This document shows positions 1-9,053 of a DNA stretch of 64,000 bases, one piece after another. The notes under the pieces are model-generated. The model saw only the letters and a program-made list of their open reading frames with translations. It did not search any database and had not been told where the DNA came from. Every line of letters starts with the position of its first letter. Position 1 is the first letter of the stretch. The position numbers and the translations under genes were made by a program. This DNA comes from Tepidamorphaceae bacterium (GTDB taxonomy: Bacteria; Pseudomonadota; Alphaproteobacteria; Rhizobiales; Tepidamorphaceae), in the NCBI GenBank assembly GCA_028279445.1, contig JANQNT010000004.1:1-64000 (forward strand), written 5' to 3'.

Positions 1-68
1 CTTGCTGGTTTTCAAGTCCCCGATAACGCCGTCAGGGGCGAAATCCGCCGCGTCCCGAGAGGGATATG

Positions 69-155
69 GCCAAAATCGCCCATTTCGGCGTTGCAAAGCG
101 CTAGCAAGGGATGACCCTTGCGTCAGCTTTGCGCCTGGAACTGGACGATTTTGGC
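69..155. repeat. Long imperfect inverted repeat
   Basis: Three arm blocks pair in order. GCCAAAATCG (69-78) pairs with CGATTTTGGC (146-155), GCAAAGC (93-99) with GCTTTGC (126-132), and GCAAGGG (104-110) with CCCTTGC (115-121), around the loop ATGA. This is the architecture of an intergenic palindromic element or of a strong 3'-end hairpin of a gene outside the window. No second copy was noticed in the window. Confidence 0.5.
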
Positions 156-363
156 GCATACCACGCTCCAAATCCTGACTGTCGATGCAGCCATGGCCGG
201 CAACCAACCGATTCCCGATAAACGCGACACTTGCCGCGGTCCGCCGCGGCATCGGAATACGGTTAGGTAGGGAGTGCCAGCGGTTAAAGTCAAATGAATG
301 CGGCATCGCGATCCGGCAAGAGCATCCCTTTGCTTTTGCACGCGCGGCGTCCTAAACAGGGCC

Positions 364-400
364 GCGCGCCCGGGGCTTTGGACCCTTGGGGCGCGCTTTT
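364..400 (+). terminator. Terminator-like hairpin in the leader of the chorismate mutase operon
   Basis: GCGCGCCC (364-371) pairs with GGGCGCGC (389-396) and is followed directly by TTTT (397-400). It lies about 36 bp before the chorismate mutase start codon. It could end an upstream transcript or act as an attenuator. No leader peptide rich in Phe, Tyr or Trp codons was found. Confidence 0.4.
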
Positions 401-435
401 CGTCAATGTTGCGCCTCGAAGACAAGTGATCACCC

Positions 436-1236
436 ATGCCGCCCCGCAGCCCAGATGACGCCGAACGGCTCGCCGACCTGCGCGCGCGCATCGACGACAT
501 CGATGCGCGCATGCACGCGTTGTTGCAGGAGCGTGCGGCGGTGATCCGCGAACTGATGGGCGCAAAGCCGGCGCGCGGAACCGCGGGCGCCTTTCGCCCC
601 GAGCGCGAGGCGCACATGATGGCCGCGCTGGCCGACCGCCATGCCGGCGAGCTGCCGTTCCTGACGGTGGCGCATATCTGGCGCACCATCATTTCGACCT
701 TCACGCAACTGCAGGCGCCTTACCGCGTGTTTCTCGGCGGCGACGATGCCAGCCTGCGTGACATGGCCCGCTACCAGTTCGGCTACTCGACGCCACTCGA
801 GACCGCGCCCGCGCGCGGCGAAGCACTGCGGCTGCTCGCCGGGAACCCCGGTAACCTGGCCCTGGTGCCGGCCGGCGGCGAGGATGCCTGGTGGGAGGAA
901 GCACTGGAAGCGGGCTGTCACGTCATCGCCGTGCTGCCGGAAGTCGGCGCGCAAGCCGGCAACGAATTCCCGGCCGCGCTGGTGTTTGCCGCCAACACGA
1001 TCGGCGTCGACGACCTGCCGCGCCGCGTGCAGGCACTGCGCACCAATGACAGCACAGCGTTGCGCGCATTGCTGTCAAAACCGGGCTGCGACCTGCTTGC
1101 CGGTCCCGCCGACGGTGGGCGCGCGGCGCTGGTCGCGATCGATCGCGATGGCGCGATGGCCATCGATGACCAAGCCATCGCGGTTCGTGCTGCCGGCGGA
1201 ACCGCCGCGCCGGTGCGCGTGCGCGAGAGCGTGTGA
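436..1236 (+). CDS. Chorismate mutase (AroQ-type) with C-terminal extension
   Basis: Converts chorismate to prephenate, the branch point to phenylalanine and tyrosine. Roughly residues 8-95 form the all-helical AroQ fold: the first helix reads [19 protein letters not shown], followed by a Glu-rich second helix and the usual VAHIWRTI segment. The remaining ~170 residues are not needed for mutase activity and loosely recall the ligand-binding fold of prephenate dehydratases, but I see no clear catalytic motif. The next gene begins within four bases (overlap or close coupling), and hisC- and tyrC-like genes follow, which supports a role in aromatic amino acid synthesis. The ATG start is preceded by a terminator-like hairpin. 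Confidence 0.85.
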   Translation: MPPRSPDDAERLADLRARIDDIDARMHALLQERAAVIRELMGAKPARGTAGAFRPEREAHMMAALADRHAGELPFLTVAHIWRTIISTFTQLQAPYRVFLGGDDASLRDMARYQFGYSTPLETAPARGEALRLLAGNPGNLALVPAGGEDAWWEEALEAGCHVIAVLPEVGAQAGNEFPAALVFAANTIGVDDLPRRVQALRTNDSTALRALLSKPGCDLLAGPADGGRAALVAIDRDGAMAIDDQAIAVRAAGGTAAPVRVRESV

Positions 1237-1250
1237 AGGCTGTTTGCGCC

Positions 1251-2378
1251 ATGACCGACACATCCACCGGACCCAACCAGCCCGCGCCGCGCGAGACGAT
1301 CCTGCAGATCGCGCCCTACATCCCCGGCAAGTCCGCCGCAGCCGACATCGCCACGCGCCACAAGCTGTCGTCGAACGAGACACCGCTCGGCCCGAGCCCG
1401 AAGGCGGTTGCCGCCTATGCGGAGGTGGCGAAGCGTCTCGCCGACTATCCCGACGGTTCGGCTGGCGAATTGCGTGCAGCCATCGCCGAACGCTTTGGCC
1501 TCAATCCCGACCACATCGTTTGCGGCGCGGGCTCCGACGAAATCCTCTCGCTGTTGGCGCAGGCCTACCTCAACCCCGGCGACGAAGCGTTGTTCACCGA
1601 GCACGGCTTCCTCGTCTACCGGTTGGCGACGCTGGCCGCGGGCGGCGTGCCGGTCGCCGTGCCCGAGCGGGACTTGACGGCGGATGTCGACGCCCTGCTG
1701 GCGGCGGTCACCGGGCGCACGCAGATCGTCTTTCTGGCCAACCCGAACAACCCGACCGGCACCTATCTGCCGTTCGAGGAGGTGCGCCGTCTGCACGCCG
1801 GCCTGCCGGCGGATGTGCTGCTGGTGCTCGACGCGGCCTACGCGGAGTATGTCCGCCGCAACGACTACGACTCCGGCCTGTCGCTGGTCGCCGACAACGC
1901 CAACGTGGTGATGACGCGCACTTTCTCGAAGATCCACGGGCTGGCGGGTCTGCGGCTCGGCTGGGTCTACGCGCCCGGCCCTGTCGCCGATGTGCTGAAC
2001 CGGGTGCGCGGCCCCTTCAACATCACGGCGCCCGCGCTGGCGGCCGGCATCGCGGCGGTGAAGGACACCACCTGGACCGACAAGGCCGCCGCCCATAACG
2101 ATGTCTGGCTGCCACGGGTGACCGGAACGCTGGAGACGCTCGGTCTGCCAGTGACACCGAGTGTCGCCAACTTCGTGCTGGTGCATTTCCCTGAAGACAC
2201 CGGGCGCACGGCCGCGGACGCCGACGCGCATCTGGTGGCCCAGGGCATCTTCCTGCGCCGCATGGAAGCCTACGGGCTTCCCGGTGCGCTGCGCATGACC
2301 ATCGGCAGCGCCGAAGCCAACCAGGCGGTCGTCGATGCGCTCGCCACGTTCCTGGGCCGGGAGCCCGTCGAGGCATGA
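1251..2378 (+). CDS. hisC: Histidinol-phosphate aminotransferase family (aromatic aminotransferase)
   Basis: PLP-dependent fold-type I aminotransferase that exchanges amino groups between glutamate and histidinol-phosphate or aromatic oxo acids. Visible motifs are the N-terminal [11 protein letters not shown] block, the cofactor region NPNNPTGTY, and the PLP lysine in [15 protein letters not shown]. The length (375 aa) is normal for HisC. Because it sits between chorismate mutase and prephenate dehydrogenase, it probably serves tyrosine/phenylalanine synthesis at least as much as histidine. I start it at ATG 1251 (MTDTST...). A GTG at 1233 overlapping the upstream stop is possible and would add six residues. 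It ends inside the start of tyrC (ATGA overlap). Confidence 0.88.
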   Translation: MTDTSTGPNQPAPRETILQIAPYIPGKSAAADIATRHKLSSNETPLGPSPKAVAAYAEVAKRLADYPDGSAGELRAAIAERFGLNPDHIVCGAGSDEILSLLAQAYLNPGDEALFTEHGFLVYRLATLAAGGVPVAVPERDLTADVDALLAAVTGRTQIVFLANPNNPTGTYLPFEEVRRLHAGLPADVLLVLDAAYAEYVRRNDYDSGLSLVADNANVVMTRTFSKIHGLAGLRLGWVYAPGPVADVLNRVRGPFNITAPALAAGIAAVKDTTWTDKAAAHNDVWLPRVTGTLETLGLPVTPSVANFVLVHFPEDTGRTAADADAHLVAQGIFLRRMEAYGLPGALRMTIGSAEANQAVVDALATFLGREPVEA

Positions 2379-3328
2379 GCGCGGCGGCAACACGGTTGGA
2401 CACACCGGTCTTCCAGCGCCTGGCGCTGATCGGGATCGGGCTGATCGGCTCGTCGATCGCACGGGTCGCGCGGCAACGCGGCCTGGCCGGCGAGATCGTC
2501 GTCTCGACGCGCTCGGAACAAACCCTGGTGCGCGCTGAAGCACTTGAGCTCGGCGATGCCTATCACCTCTCCGCCGCCAACGCGGTCCGCGACGCGGACG
2601 CGGTGATCGTCTCCGTGCCGGTCGGCGCCAGTGGCGCGGTGGCCGAGCAGATCGCGCCGGCGCTCAAGCCCGGCGCCATTGTCTCCGATGCCGGCTCGGT
2701 GAAGGCCCAGGTGATCGCAGGGATGGCGCCGCACATGCCGCAGGGCGTGCATTTCGTGCCAGCCCATCCGGTCGCCGGCACCGAGTTCTCCGGCCCGGAT
2801 GCCGGCTTCGCCGACCTGTTCGACGGGCGCTGGTGCATCCTCACCCCGCCCGCGGGAACCGACGAACGGGCAATCGAACGGCTCGCCGACTTCTGGCGCG
2901 GCGCGGGTTCCGACATCGAGATGATGGACCCCGAGCACCACGACCTGGTGCTCGCCATAACCAGTCACCTTCCGCACCTGATCGCCTACTCCATCGTCGG
3001 CACGGCCGCCGACCTGGAGACCGTCACCAATTCCGAGGTGATCAAGTTCTCCGCCGGGGGTTTCCGCGACTTCACCCGGCTGGCCGCATCGGACCCGACC
3101 ATGTGGCGCGACGTGTGCCTCAACAACCGCGAAGCAATCCTGGAGATGCTTGGCCGCTTCGCTGAGGACATCTCCGCCATGCAGCGCCTGGTGCGCTGGG
3201 GCGATGGCGACGCGCTGTTCGACCTGTTCACCCATACCCGCAACGTACGCAAGCGCATCATCGAAGCGGGTCAGGAGGCGGATATGCCCGATTTCGGCCG
3301 CCCGCACGGTACAGCCCCCGAAGAGTAG
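2375..3328 (+). CDS. tyrC: Prephenate/arogenate dehydrogenase
   Basis: NAD(P)-dependent oxidative decarboxylation of prephenate (or arogenate) on the way to tyrosine. The N-terminal Rossmann motif GIGLIGSS is at about residues 22-29. The prephenate-binding block [11 protein letters not shown] follows, and a C-terminal helical dimer domain contains the [12 protein letters not shown] segment. The 317-aa length is typical of monofunctional alphaproteobacterial enzymes. It is the last gene of the chorismate mutase-hisC-tyrC operon, overlapping hisC by four bases (ATGA), and ends 11 bp from the convergent DUF2125 gene. Confidence 0.9.
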   Translation: MSAAATRLDTPVFQRLALIGIGLIGSSIARVARQRGLAGEIVVSTRSEQTLVRAEALELGDAYHLSAANAVRDADAVIVSVPVGASGAVAEQIAPALKPGAIVSDAGSVKAQVIAGMAPHMPQGVHFVPAHPVAGTEFSGPDAGFADLFDGRWCILTPPAGTDERAIERLADFWRGAGSDIEMMDPEHHDLVLAITSHLPHLIAYSIVGTAADLETVTNSEVIKFSAGGFRDFTRLAASDPTMWRDVCLNNREAILEMLGRFAEDISAMQRLVRWGDGDALFDLFTHTRNVRKRIIEAGQEADMPDFGRPHGTAPEE

Positions 3329-3339
3329 GCCCGACCCGA

Positions 3340-4401
3340 CTAACGAAGCAGCGACGGCAGGTCGGTGAGGCCGATCGGGCCGAGATAGAGCGTGCCGTCG
3401 TTCATCCGGAACCCGACACGCGATCCGCTGCGCCCTTCCACCTCGACCGGCGAGCCGAGCGCGCCGATTGACAGCGCCGCCACGCCCGACAGGCCGAGCA
3501 TGTCGTCGACGGGAATGTTGCCAAGGTCGACACCGGCGGTGGTCAGGTTGATGGCGCCGACGGGGCGGCCGGCACCGTCGAGGCGCATCTGTCCGTCCAC
3601 CAGTACCAGCGACTGGCCGAAGGCCAGCCGGGCGGTATCGAGGAAAATCTCTCCGCCGCGATCGCGCCAGTCGCCGAGCCAGCCAGGCCAGTCCCCGTTC
3701 GGCAGTCCGTCAATCCCGGTCGTGCGTCCAAGCACATCGAAGCGGTCGGCGCCGCGCGCGGTGCCGTCGGGCAGGTCGATGACAGGCGCGAAGGTGGTCA
3801 GGGCGAAATCATAGCCGCCGGCCGCGGCCTGCGCGCCTTCCGACTCGCGGAAATGCGCTTCCATCGCATCGGCCCGGTAGGCGAATGCCGTCTGGCCGGA
3901 AACCGGTATCACGTTGAGGATCGGCCCGCTGACGGCGAGATCGGCGCGGCTGGCGCGCACCCGGCCATCCACCTCCGGCGTCAGGCGCATGGACATGCGC
4001 GCGATTGTCCAGCTCGCTTCGGCGGTCGCACCATCAGCCGCCTCGACGGTCATGGGGCCGGAAAACTCCGCGATGACATGGGTCGGCGCATAGGCCTGCG
4101 CCACGGCGCGTATCTCGCCGATGCGCACCGTCGTCACACCATCTCCGCCGCTCAGCGTGAACACCGCATCACGGCAACTCACCTCGAAGCGGAACGGGAA
4201 GCCAGCATGCCGGTGCTCGGCGCAGGTCAGCTCCCGGCCCCGGCGCGCCTCGGCCTCGCGCCAGCGCTCAAAACCCTCCCGCGCGCCCGCCTGGCCAACG
4301 AACCAGTAGGCGGTCCACAGACCGCCGAGCAGAAGGACCAGGAGGAGCGGCAGGATCGCCCCCAATGGCGGGCGGCCTCTTTGCCGGGACTCGCGTGGCA
4401 T
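3340..4401 (-). CDS. DUF2125 family membrane-anchored protein
   Basis: Function unknown. One N-terminal membrane anchor (about residues 14-34, with a run of Leu and Val) is followed by a large beta-rich exported domain that matches the DUF2125 pattern of Alphaproteobacteria, including a Cys pair in the ELTCAEHRHAGFPFRFEVSC segment. It is probably a periplasmic, inner-membrane-tethered protein. I chose the ATG at 4401 (MPRESRQRG...) because it places positive residues just before the anchor. The longer open frame upstream would put 58 unlikely residues in front of it. It is convergent with tyrC. Confidence 0.75.
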   Translation of the reverse strand: MPRESRQRGRPPLGAILPLLLVLLLGGLWTAYWFVGQAGAREGFERWREAEARRGRELTCAEHRHAGFPFRFEVSCRDAVFTLSGGDGVTTVRIGEIRAVAQAYAPTHVIAEFSGPMTVEAADGATAEASWTIARMSMRLTPEVDGRVRASRADLAVSGPILNVIPVSGQTAFAYRADAMEAHFRESEGAQAAAGGYDFALTTFAPVIDLPDGTARGADRFDVLGRTTGIDGLPNGDWPGWLGDWRDRGGEIFLDTARLAFGQSLVLVDGQMRLDGAGRPVGAINLTTAGVDLGNIPVDDMLGLSGVAALSIGALGSPVEVEGRSGSRVGFRMNDGTLYLGPIGLTDLPSLLR

Positions 4402-4476
4402 ACGGTTACGCACCTCGCGCGGTTGAGTTTGCAGCCTTCCCTTGCTACGGCACTCGGCCGTCCGGGAAAAGACCTG

Positions 4477-4998
4477 ATGCACGATATCGAATGGGTTTTC
4501 GGCTACGGCTCGCTGATGTGGCGGCCGGGTTTCCAGTTTCTGGAACGCCGCCAGGCGCATCTGGCCGGCGCGCATCGCCGGTTATGCGTCCTCTCCCATG
4601 TTCATCGCGGCACGCCGGGCCTGCCTGGCCTGGTGCTGGGCCTCGATCGCGGTGGAAGCTGCCATGGCATCGCCTATCGCGTCGCGCGCGGCGACTGGGA
4701 GGCAACGCTCGATTATCTGCGCGCCCGCGAACAGGTGACCATGGTCTACCGAGAAGCGGTGCGCCCGGTGCGGCTGGACGGTGCCGGCAAAGTGCCTGCG
4801 CTGACCTATATGGTCGACCATGGCCATGCGCAATACGCCGGTGCGCTGTCGATTGACGAACAGCTTCGCCTGGTCCGCCAGGGGCACGGCCAGTCCGGGC
4901 CCAACGTCGATTATGTGCGCAACACCCACGCCCATCTCGACGAACTGGGCATCCATGACGCACCGCTCAGCGCGCTGATCCGGGAACTCGACCGCTAG
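4477..4998 (+). CDS. chaC: ChaC-like gamma-glutamylcyclotransferase
   Basis: Predicted cytosolic enzyme that cleaves glutathione to 5-oxoproline and Cys-Gly. The defining N-terminal motif FGYGSLMWRPGF lies within the first 20 residues, and a conserved REQVTMVYRE block carries the acidic residue region of the family. At 173 aa it is at the short end for ChaC. ATG 4477 is the only start that gives a family-like N terminus. It is divergent from the DUF2125 gene with a 75-bp gap. Its TAG stop lies inside a small palindrome (4995-5015). Confidence 0.85.
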   Translation: MHDIEWVFGYGSLMWRPGFQFLERRQAHLAGAHRRLCVLSHVHRGTPGLPGLVLGLDRGGSCHGIAYRVARGDWEATLDYLRAREQVTMVYREAVRPVRLDGAGKVPALTYMVDHGHAQYAGALSIDEQLRLVRQGHGQSGPNVDYVRNTHAHLDELGIHDAPLSALIRELDR

Positions 4999-5015
4999 AG
5001 CATGTCCAGCTCTAG
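4995..5015. terminator. Small perfect hairpin between convergent genes
   Basis: CTAGAGC and GCTCTAG form a perfect 7-bp stem around ATGTCCA. The first TAG is the stop codon of the ChaC-like gene. The left arm, CTAGAGCATGT, is also the tip of the 312-bp element at 43393-43704, so this may be a remnant of a dispersed palindrome now serving as a bidirectional 3' end. Confidence 0.45.
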
Positions 5016-5028
5016 GCTGGATCGACCG

Positions 5029-5475
5029 TCAGGCGAAAGCGAGACTGAGCGGCGGGGTCGGAACCGCCTGCTTCAGATCGGCGATGATGCGCCGCGCGCC
5101 TGCCGGCGTGCCGGTGATATGGACGTGGGCCTCCGACGCGCCGGCGGCCATGGCCGCAGCTCGCGCCAGACGGAATTCCGCATGGTCCGCGCGGCCGATC
5201 CACACCGCCTCGCGCGACCCATCGGCGCCCACCGAGGCAAGCACCACCACCGCCGGTTCGCCGGTGCGAACGCCATGGATATCACACACCGAAAACACGA
5301 AGCGCACGCCGCTGGCGCCGCGCCAGTAGCGAAACGCACTATCGAGCCCGGTGGCCAGCAATGCCACAGGCGTTCCGTCATCAACAAGATGGCGACCGCG
5401 GGTCGGCGCCATGGCCCAGGCGGCAGCGCCATCCATGGACGGCAAGGACGAGAGTTTGGAACCAGAAGGACGCAT
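5029..5475 (-). CDS. Conserved hypothetical protein, DUF-like
   Basis: I do not recognise a family. It is a 148-residue soluble protein without signal peptide or membrane segment. It opens MRPSGSKLSS, and the middle has a beta-rich pattern (VRFVFSVCDIHGVRTGEPAVV) and a C-terminal ADHAEFRLARAAAMAAGA helix. ATG 5475 is preferred because AGG lies about 10 bases upstream. An ATG at 5511 would start inside the RIME-like repeat. Codon use matches its neighbours. It is convergent with the ChaC-like gene. Confidence 0.5.
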   Translation of the reverse strand: MRPSGSKLSSLPSMDGAAAWAMAPTRGRHLVDDGTPVALLATGLDSAFRYWRGASGVRFVFSVCDIHGVRTGEPAVVVLASVGADGSREAVWIGRADHAEFRLARAAAMAAGASEAHVHITGTPAGARRIIADLKQAVPTPPLSLAFA

Positions 5476-5503
5476 GGGGGAGCCTGTCTCTTTCGTTCCG
5501 GTC

Positions 5504-5607
5504 AGAGCCATTTCGCTTTGCACCAAAGCGCACGATTGGCTCTATCTGTTTGACCTTAAGCACGTTCTTGCCCGAAACCGGTACACACTTTTCGGGAACA
5601 CGCTTTA
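5504..5607. repeat. RIME-like two-palindrome intergenic element, copy 1
   Basis: First palindrome: AGAGCCA...TGGCTCT (5504-5543) enclosing CGCTTTG-CAC-CAAAGCG. Second palindrome: AAGC...GCTT (5558-5605) enclosing CCCGAAA...TTTCGGG around the core ACCGGTACACAC. The core CGAAA-ACCGGTa-cCACTTTTCG recurs in the elements at 12785, 13857, 21259, 36035 and 50695. The two-palindrome layout is that described for rhizobial RIME elements. Confidence 0.75.
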
Positions 5608-5764
5608 GAGAACAAAGCTAGAACATAGATACTGGCTACGCGTCAAGCCCGCAGTATCTCACCACGGGTTTGTGGCGGTTACGTGGGCGATGGCCGATTG
5701 GATTGCAAGCAACGCCACGGCTCCGTGATCAAGCGTGACTCCACGGGCCCGCGACGATCTCCGG

Positions 5765-8110
5765 TCAGTTGCAGCGCGAGTAATCGCAATTGCTGCACAC
5801 CAGGCAGCCCTCGCGCCGGGTCAATGCCGGCTGGACGCAGCGCGGACACAGGCCCTGGCCCGGCGGGCGTGACGCGATGGCATCGCGGTGGCCATCCAGT
5901 ACAGGCGTTTCCAGCCCCGCCTCGCCGCCTGTCATGAAACCGATGGCGCGCATGTGCTTCTCGATAACGCCGCCGATCGCCGCCAGCAGGCTTGGCACGT
6001 AGCGCCCCTCCATCCAGTGCCCACCGCGCGGATCGAACACCGCCTTGAGTTCCTCGACCACGAAGGAGACATCGCCGCCGCGCCGGAACACCGCGCTGAT
6101 CATCCGCGTCAGCGCCACCGTCCAGGCGAAATGCTCCATCGCCTTGGAGTTGATGAAGATCTCGAAGGGGCGCCGCCGACTGTCCTCGATGGTGTCGTTG
6201 ATGGTGATGTAGATGGCGTGCTCGGAATCCGGCCAGCGGATCTTGTAGGTGTAGCCGGGCAGCGTCTCGGCGCGGGCAATGGGCGCGTGGGCGTCTGCTT
6301 GCGGTGACGGCGGCGCTGGCGCCTCGCTCGACAGCACCGAGCCGGTCACCGCGTTGGGCCGATAGGTGGTGCAGCCCTTCAGACCCGCGTGCCAGGCTTG
6401 CATGTAGACATCGACGAAATCCTCGAAGCGGATGTCGGCCGGCACGTTCACGGTCTTGGAAATGGCGCTGTCCACATAGGGCTGGAGTGCTGCCTGCATG
6501 GCGATATGGTCGCCCGGCGCCAGGTCCGCGGTGGTGACGAAGCTGTCGGGAAGGACGGCATCCTCGCCATGCAGATACCGGTACAGCGCGACAGCGTAGT
6601 CGGCGACCGCCTCTTGGGTGCGCATACCATCGGCGCGCAGCACCGCGCGGGTGTAGCTGGTGGCGAAGATCGGCTCAACGCCCGACGAGACATTGCCGGC
6701 GAACAGCGAGATGGTGCCGGTCGGCGCGATGGACGTCACGAGCGCATTGCGAAGACCGTTGGCGGCAACCAGCGGCGCCACGTCCGCCTCCAGCCGCGCC
6801 AGCATGGCGTTGTCGCGAAAGCTCTCCCCATTGTAGAGCGGGAAGGCGCCCTTCTCCTTGGCCAGATGCGCGCTCGCCCGCCATGCGGCGCTCTGGATGA
6901 TGCGCATCCAGCCACCGGCGATTTCGGCCGCATTGTCGGACCCATAGCGCAGACCGCACATGGCGAGCGCGTCGGCAAGACCGGTGACACCAAGCCCGAT
7001 CCGCCGCTTGGCCTGCGCCTCCGCGCGCTGCTCGGGCAGCGGAAAGCCGGAAATCTGAATCGCATTGTCCAGCATGCGCACAGCCGGCGCGACCGCCTCG
7101 GCCAGCGCGCCGGTGTCGAGATAGGCGCTGCGCTCGAACGGCTCGACCACGAAGGCGGCCAGATTGACCGAACCGAGCAGGCAGGCGCCATGGGGCGGCA
7201 GCGGTTGCTCGCCGCAGGGGTTGGTGGCGCGGATCGTCTCGCAATAGGTCAGGTTGTTGGCGGCGTTGATCCGGTCGATGAAGATCACGCCCGGCTCGGC
7301 ATAGTCGTAGGTGGCGCGCATGATCTGCGCCCACAGGTCGCGGGCGCGGATGGTCTTGTAGACCGTGCCGCCGAAGGTCAGCTCCCACGGGCCGTCGCTC
7401 TCCACGGCGGCCATGAAGGCATCGCTGACCAGCACCGAGAGATTGAAGTTGCGCAATTCGCGCGCATCCCGCTTGGCGGCGACGAAGGCCTCGATGTCGG
7501 GATGGTCGCAGGCGAGTGTGGCCATCATCGCCCCGCGCCGCGCACCCGCCGACATGATGGTGCGGCACATCGAGTCCCACACCGCCATGAAGCTCAACGG
7601 GCCGGAGGCATCCGCGCCGATCGAGGCGACGGGCGCGCCTTTCGGCCTCAGCGGCGAGAAGTCGACGCCAATGCCGCCGCCCTGCTGCATGGTCAGCGCG
7701 CTGTCGCGCACGCCGTCGAAGATGCCGGTCAGGCTGTCCTCCAGCGTGCCCATGACGAAGCAGTTGAACAGCGTCACCTGACGGTTCGCGCCGGCGCCCG
7801 CGAGAATGCGGCCCGCCGGCAGGAAACGCCCCTCGTCCATCAACTCGAAGAAGGTTCGCGCATGGGCCTTGCGACCACGCACCGGCTCGGCTTCCGCAAG
7901 CGCATTCGCGACGCGCTTCAAGGTGTCGGGACGCGTCTTGTCGACAGGCGTCCCATCCGGCGCCTTGAGGCGGTACTTGAGGTCCCAGATCTCGTCAGCG
8001 ATGGCCGGCCGCGGCAACGGCAATGGCACGCCGGCACCGACATCGCCGTCGTTGCCGGAACCACCGCCCGCGCCGCGTCTGCGGGCCGGTTTTCTGCTGG
8101 GAGCATCCAT
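5765..8110 (-). CDS. nrdJ: Adenosylcobalamin-dependent (class II) ribonucleotide reductase
   Basis: Makes deoxyribonucleotides from ribonucleoside diphosphates using a thiyl radical generated by coenzyme B12, independent of oxygen. Visible are the FNCFVMGTLEDS segment with the substrate-site Cys, the glycine-rich QQGGGIGVDFSPLRP block, the active-site ATNPCGEQPLPPHGAC motif (Asn-Cys-Glu), and a C-terminal zinc-ribbon-like tail with CPRC and CSNC pairs. The 781-aa length fits the shorter NrdJ subfamily rather than the ~1,200-aa form common in rhizobia. It is transcribed alone. I found no cobalamin riboswitch or NrdR box in the 154-bp upstream gap. Confidence 0.93.
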   Translation of the reverse strand: MDAPSRKPARRRGAGGGSGNDGDVGAGVPLPLPRPAIADEIWDLKYRLKAPDGTPVDKTRPDTLKRVANALAEAEPVRGRKAHARTFFELMDEGRFLPAGRILAGAGANRQVTLFNCFVMGTLEDSLTGIFDGVRDSALTMQQGGGIGVDFSPLRPKGAPVASIGADASGPLSFMAVWDSMCRTIMSAGARRGAMMATLACDHPDIEAFVAAKRDARELRNFNLSVLVSDAFMAAVESDGPWELTFGGTVYKTIRARDLWAQIMRATYDYAEPGVIFIDRINAANNLTYCETIRATNPCGEQPLPPHGACLLGSVNLAAFVVEPFERSAYLDTGALAEAVAPAVRMLDNAIQISGFPLPEQRAEAQAKRRIGLGVTGLADALAMCGLRYGSDNAAEIAGGWMRIIQSAAWRASAHLAKEKGAFPLYNGESFRDNAMLARLEADVAPLVAANGLRNALVTSIAPTGTISLFAGNVSSGVEPIFATSYTRAVLRADGMRTQEAVADYAVALYRYLHGEDAVLPDSFVTTADLAPGDHIAMQAALQPYVDSAISKTVNVPADIRFEDFVDVYMQAWHAGLKGCTTYRPNAVTGSVLSSEAPAPPSPQADAHAPIARAETLPGYTYKIRWPDSEHAIYITINDTIEDSRRRPFEIFINSKAMEHFAWTVALTRMISAVFRRGGDVSFVVEELKAVFDPRGGHWMEGRYVPSLLAAIGGVIEKHMRAIGFMTGGEAGLETPVLDGHRDAIASRPPGQGLCPRCVQPALTRREGCLVCSNCDYSRCN

Positions 8111-8264
8111 GATGGATCAGCTTTCCGCGAACATGCTGCGCTGCCGTCACAGGCACTGACGCATGGTCGAAAATCTACCGCGCGGAGCCATTTGAGTCAA
8201 TGAATGTTCCCGTAATGTTCATGACCTCGGTGGACTTGGTTAACGCCCGCTCCGGTTCGTGGAG

Positions 8265-8936
8265 TCAGTCCCCGTATTGCGATAGTGCGGCCATGTCGCA
8301 CACGCTGACGCCCTCAGGCGTGACCGTGATCAGCCCCTCGTCCTGCAGCGCCTTGAGGCTGCGGTTGGTGGCCTGGCGGGAAATGCCGCAAAGCTGGCCA
8401 AGCTCTTCCTGATTGATCGTCAGGGTGCCGCCAACACGCGGGAAAAGGACCGGATTGAACAGCCAGGCGATGCAGCGCGCCAGCCGGCCCGTCGTGTCGA
8501 GCATGCGATCATAGCCAAGCGTGCCGATGAACTGGCCGAGACGCTCGTTGAGCTGGCGCACGAGAAACCGGTTGAAGCCGGTGGACTCGCTGAACAGCCA
8601 GTTGAAGGTACCGGCATTCATCAGCGCAAGGCGGGTGTCGCGCACCGCGACGATGTCGTACTTGCGCTCCTCGCGCTTGATCATCGCCCCTTCGCCGAAC
8701 CAGCCGCCGGCGGGGATGCCGGAATAGCTGATCGGCTTGCCGTCCGGCGAGATGGTGGCGATCTTGGCAATGCCGGAGATGACGCCGGTCCAGAACTCGA
8801 AGCGGTCGCCGCGGTGGCAGATATAGGCGCCGGCCTCATAGTCGCGCTGGGTGATGCCGGCAGCCGCGCGACTGAGTTCGGCGGGCGTCAGTTCGTCCGC
8901 CCAGGCAGCGATATCGTTGAGTTGCTCCGGTGTCAT
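8265..8936 (-). CDS. Crp/Fnr family transcriptional regulator
   Basis: An N-terminal cyclic-nucleotide-binding-like beta roll (about residues 20-130, with GGWFGEGAMIKRE) is followed by a dimer helix and a C-terminal winged helix-turn-helix (residues ~165-223, with the recognition segment ELGQLCGISRQATNRSLKALQ). The N-terminal Cys set of oxygen-sensing Fnr is absent, so it is not an Fe-S oxygen sensor, and the inducer is unknown. It lies between nrdJ and the ior gene on the same strand, with 154 bp before nrdJ, and is probably its own unit. Confidence 0.85.
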   Translation of the reverse strand: MTPEQLNDIAAWADELTPAELSRAAAGITQRDYEAGAYICHRGDRFEFWTGVISGIAKIATISPDGKPISYSGIPAGGWFGEGAMIKREERKYDIVAVRDTRLALMNAGTFNWLFSESTGFNRFLVRQLNERLGQFIGTLGYDRMLDTTGRLARCIAWLFNPVLFPRVGGTLTINQEELGQLCGISRQATNRSLKALQDEGLITVTPEGVSVCDMAALSQYGD

Positions 8937-9032
8937 GCCGTGGTCGTCCTGCCTGCGATCAGAAAAGCGCAGACCGCGGTTTTCGACCGCTCGGGCATCA
9001 AGTTCAAGCGAATTCGACGCGATACAGTCCAG

Positions 9033-9048
9033 GTTCCGGACCCGGAAC
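9033..9048. terminator. Short hairpin downstream of the ior gene
   Basis: GTTCCGG-AC-CCGGAAC is a perfect palindrome just after the stop codon of the indolepyruvate oxidoreductase gene. No T-run follows on the minus strand, so its role as a terminator is uncertain. Confidence 0.3.
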
Positions 9049-9053
9049 GGAAG

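Larger units (their letters stand above)
1..435. other. Gene-free left edge
   Basis: No convincing coding sequence is present before the chorismate mutase gene. The open frames here are in codon phases expected by chance in GC-rich DNA. The stretch holds a long imperfect hairpin (69-155), a small perfect hairpin with 7-bp GC arms (233-250) and a terminator-like stem followed by four T (364-400). The gene upstream lies outside the window, so part of this could be its 3' end and terminator. Confidence 0.5.

Noticed and set aside
918-2543. Long minus-strand frame across hisC and tyrC
   Set aside because: Spans three coupled plus-strand genes with clear motifs and shows none itself.
6389-8203. 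Long plus-strand frame opposite nrdJ
   Set aside because: Low-complexity antisense shadow; nrdJ on the other strand has all class II reductase motifs.
8111-8264. Cobalamin riboswitch before nrdJ
   Set aside because: Looked for because the enzyme needs B12, but no B12-box pattern or long structured leader is evident.
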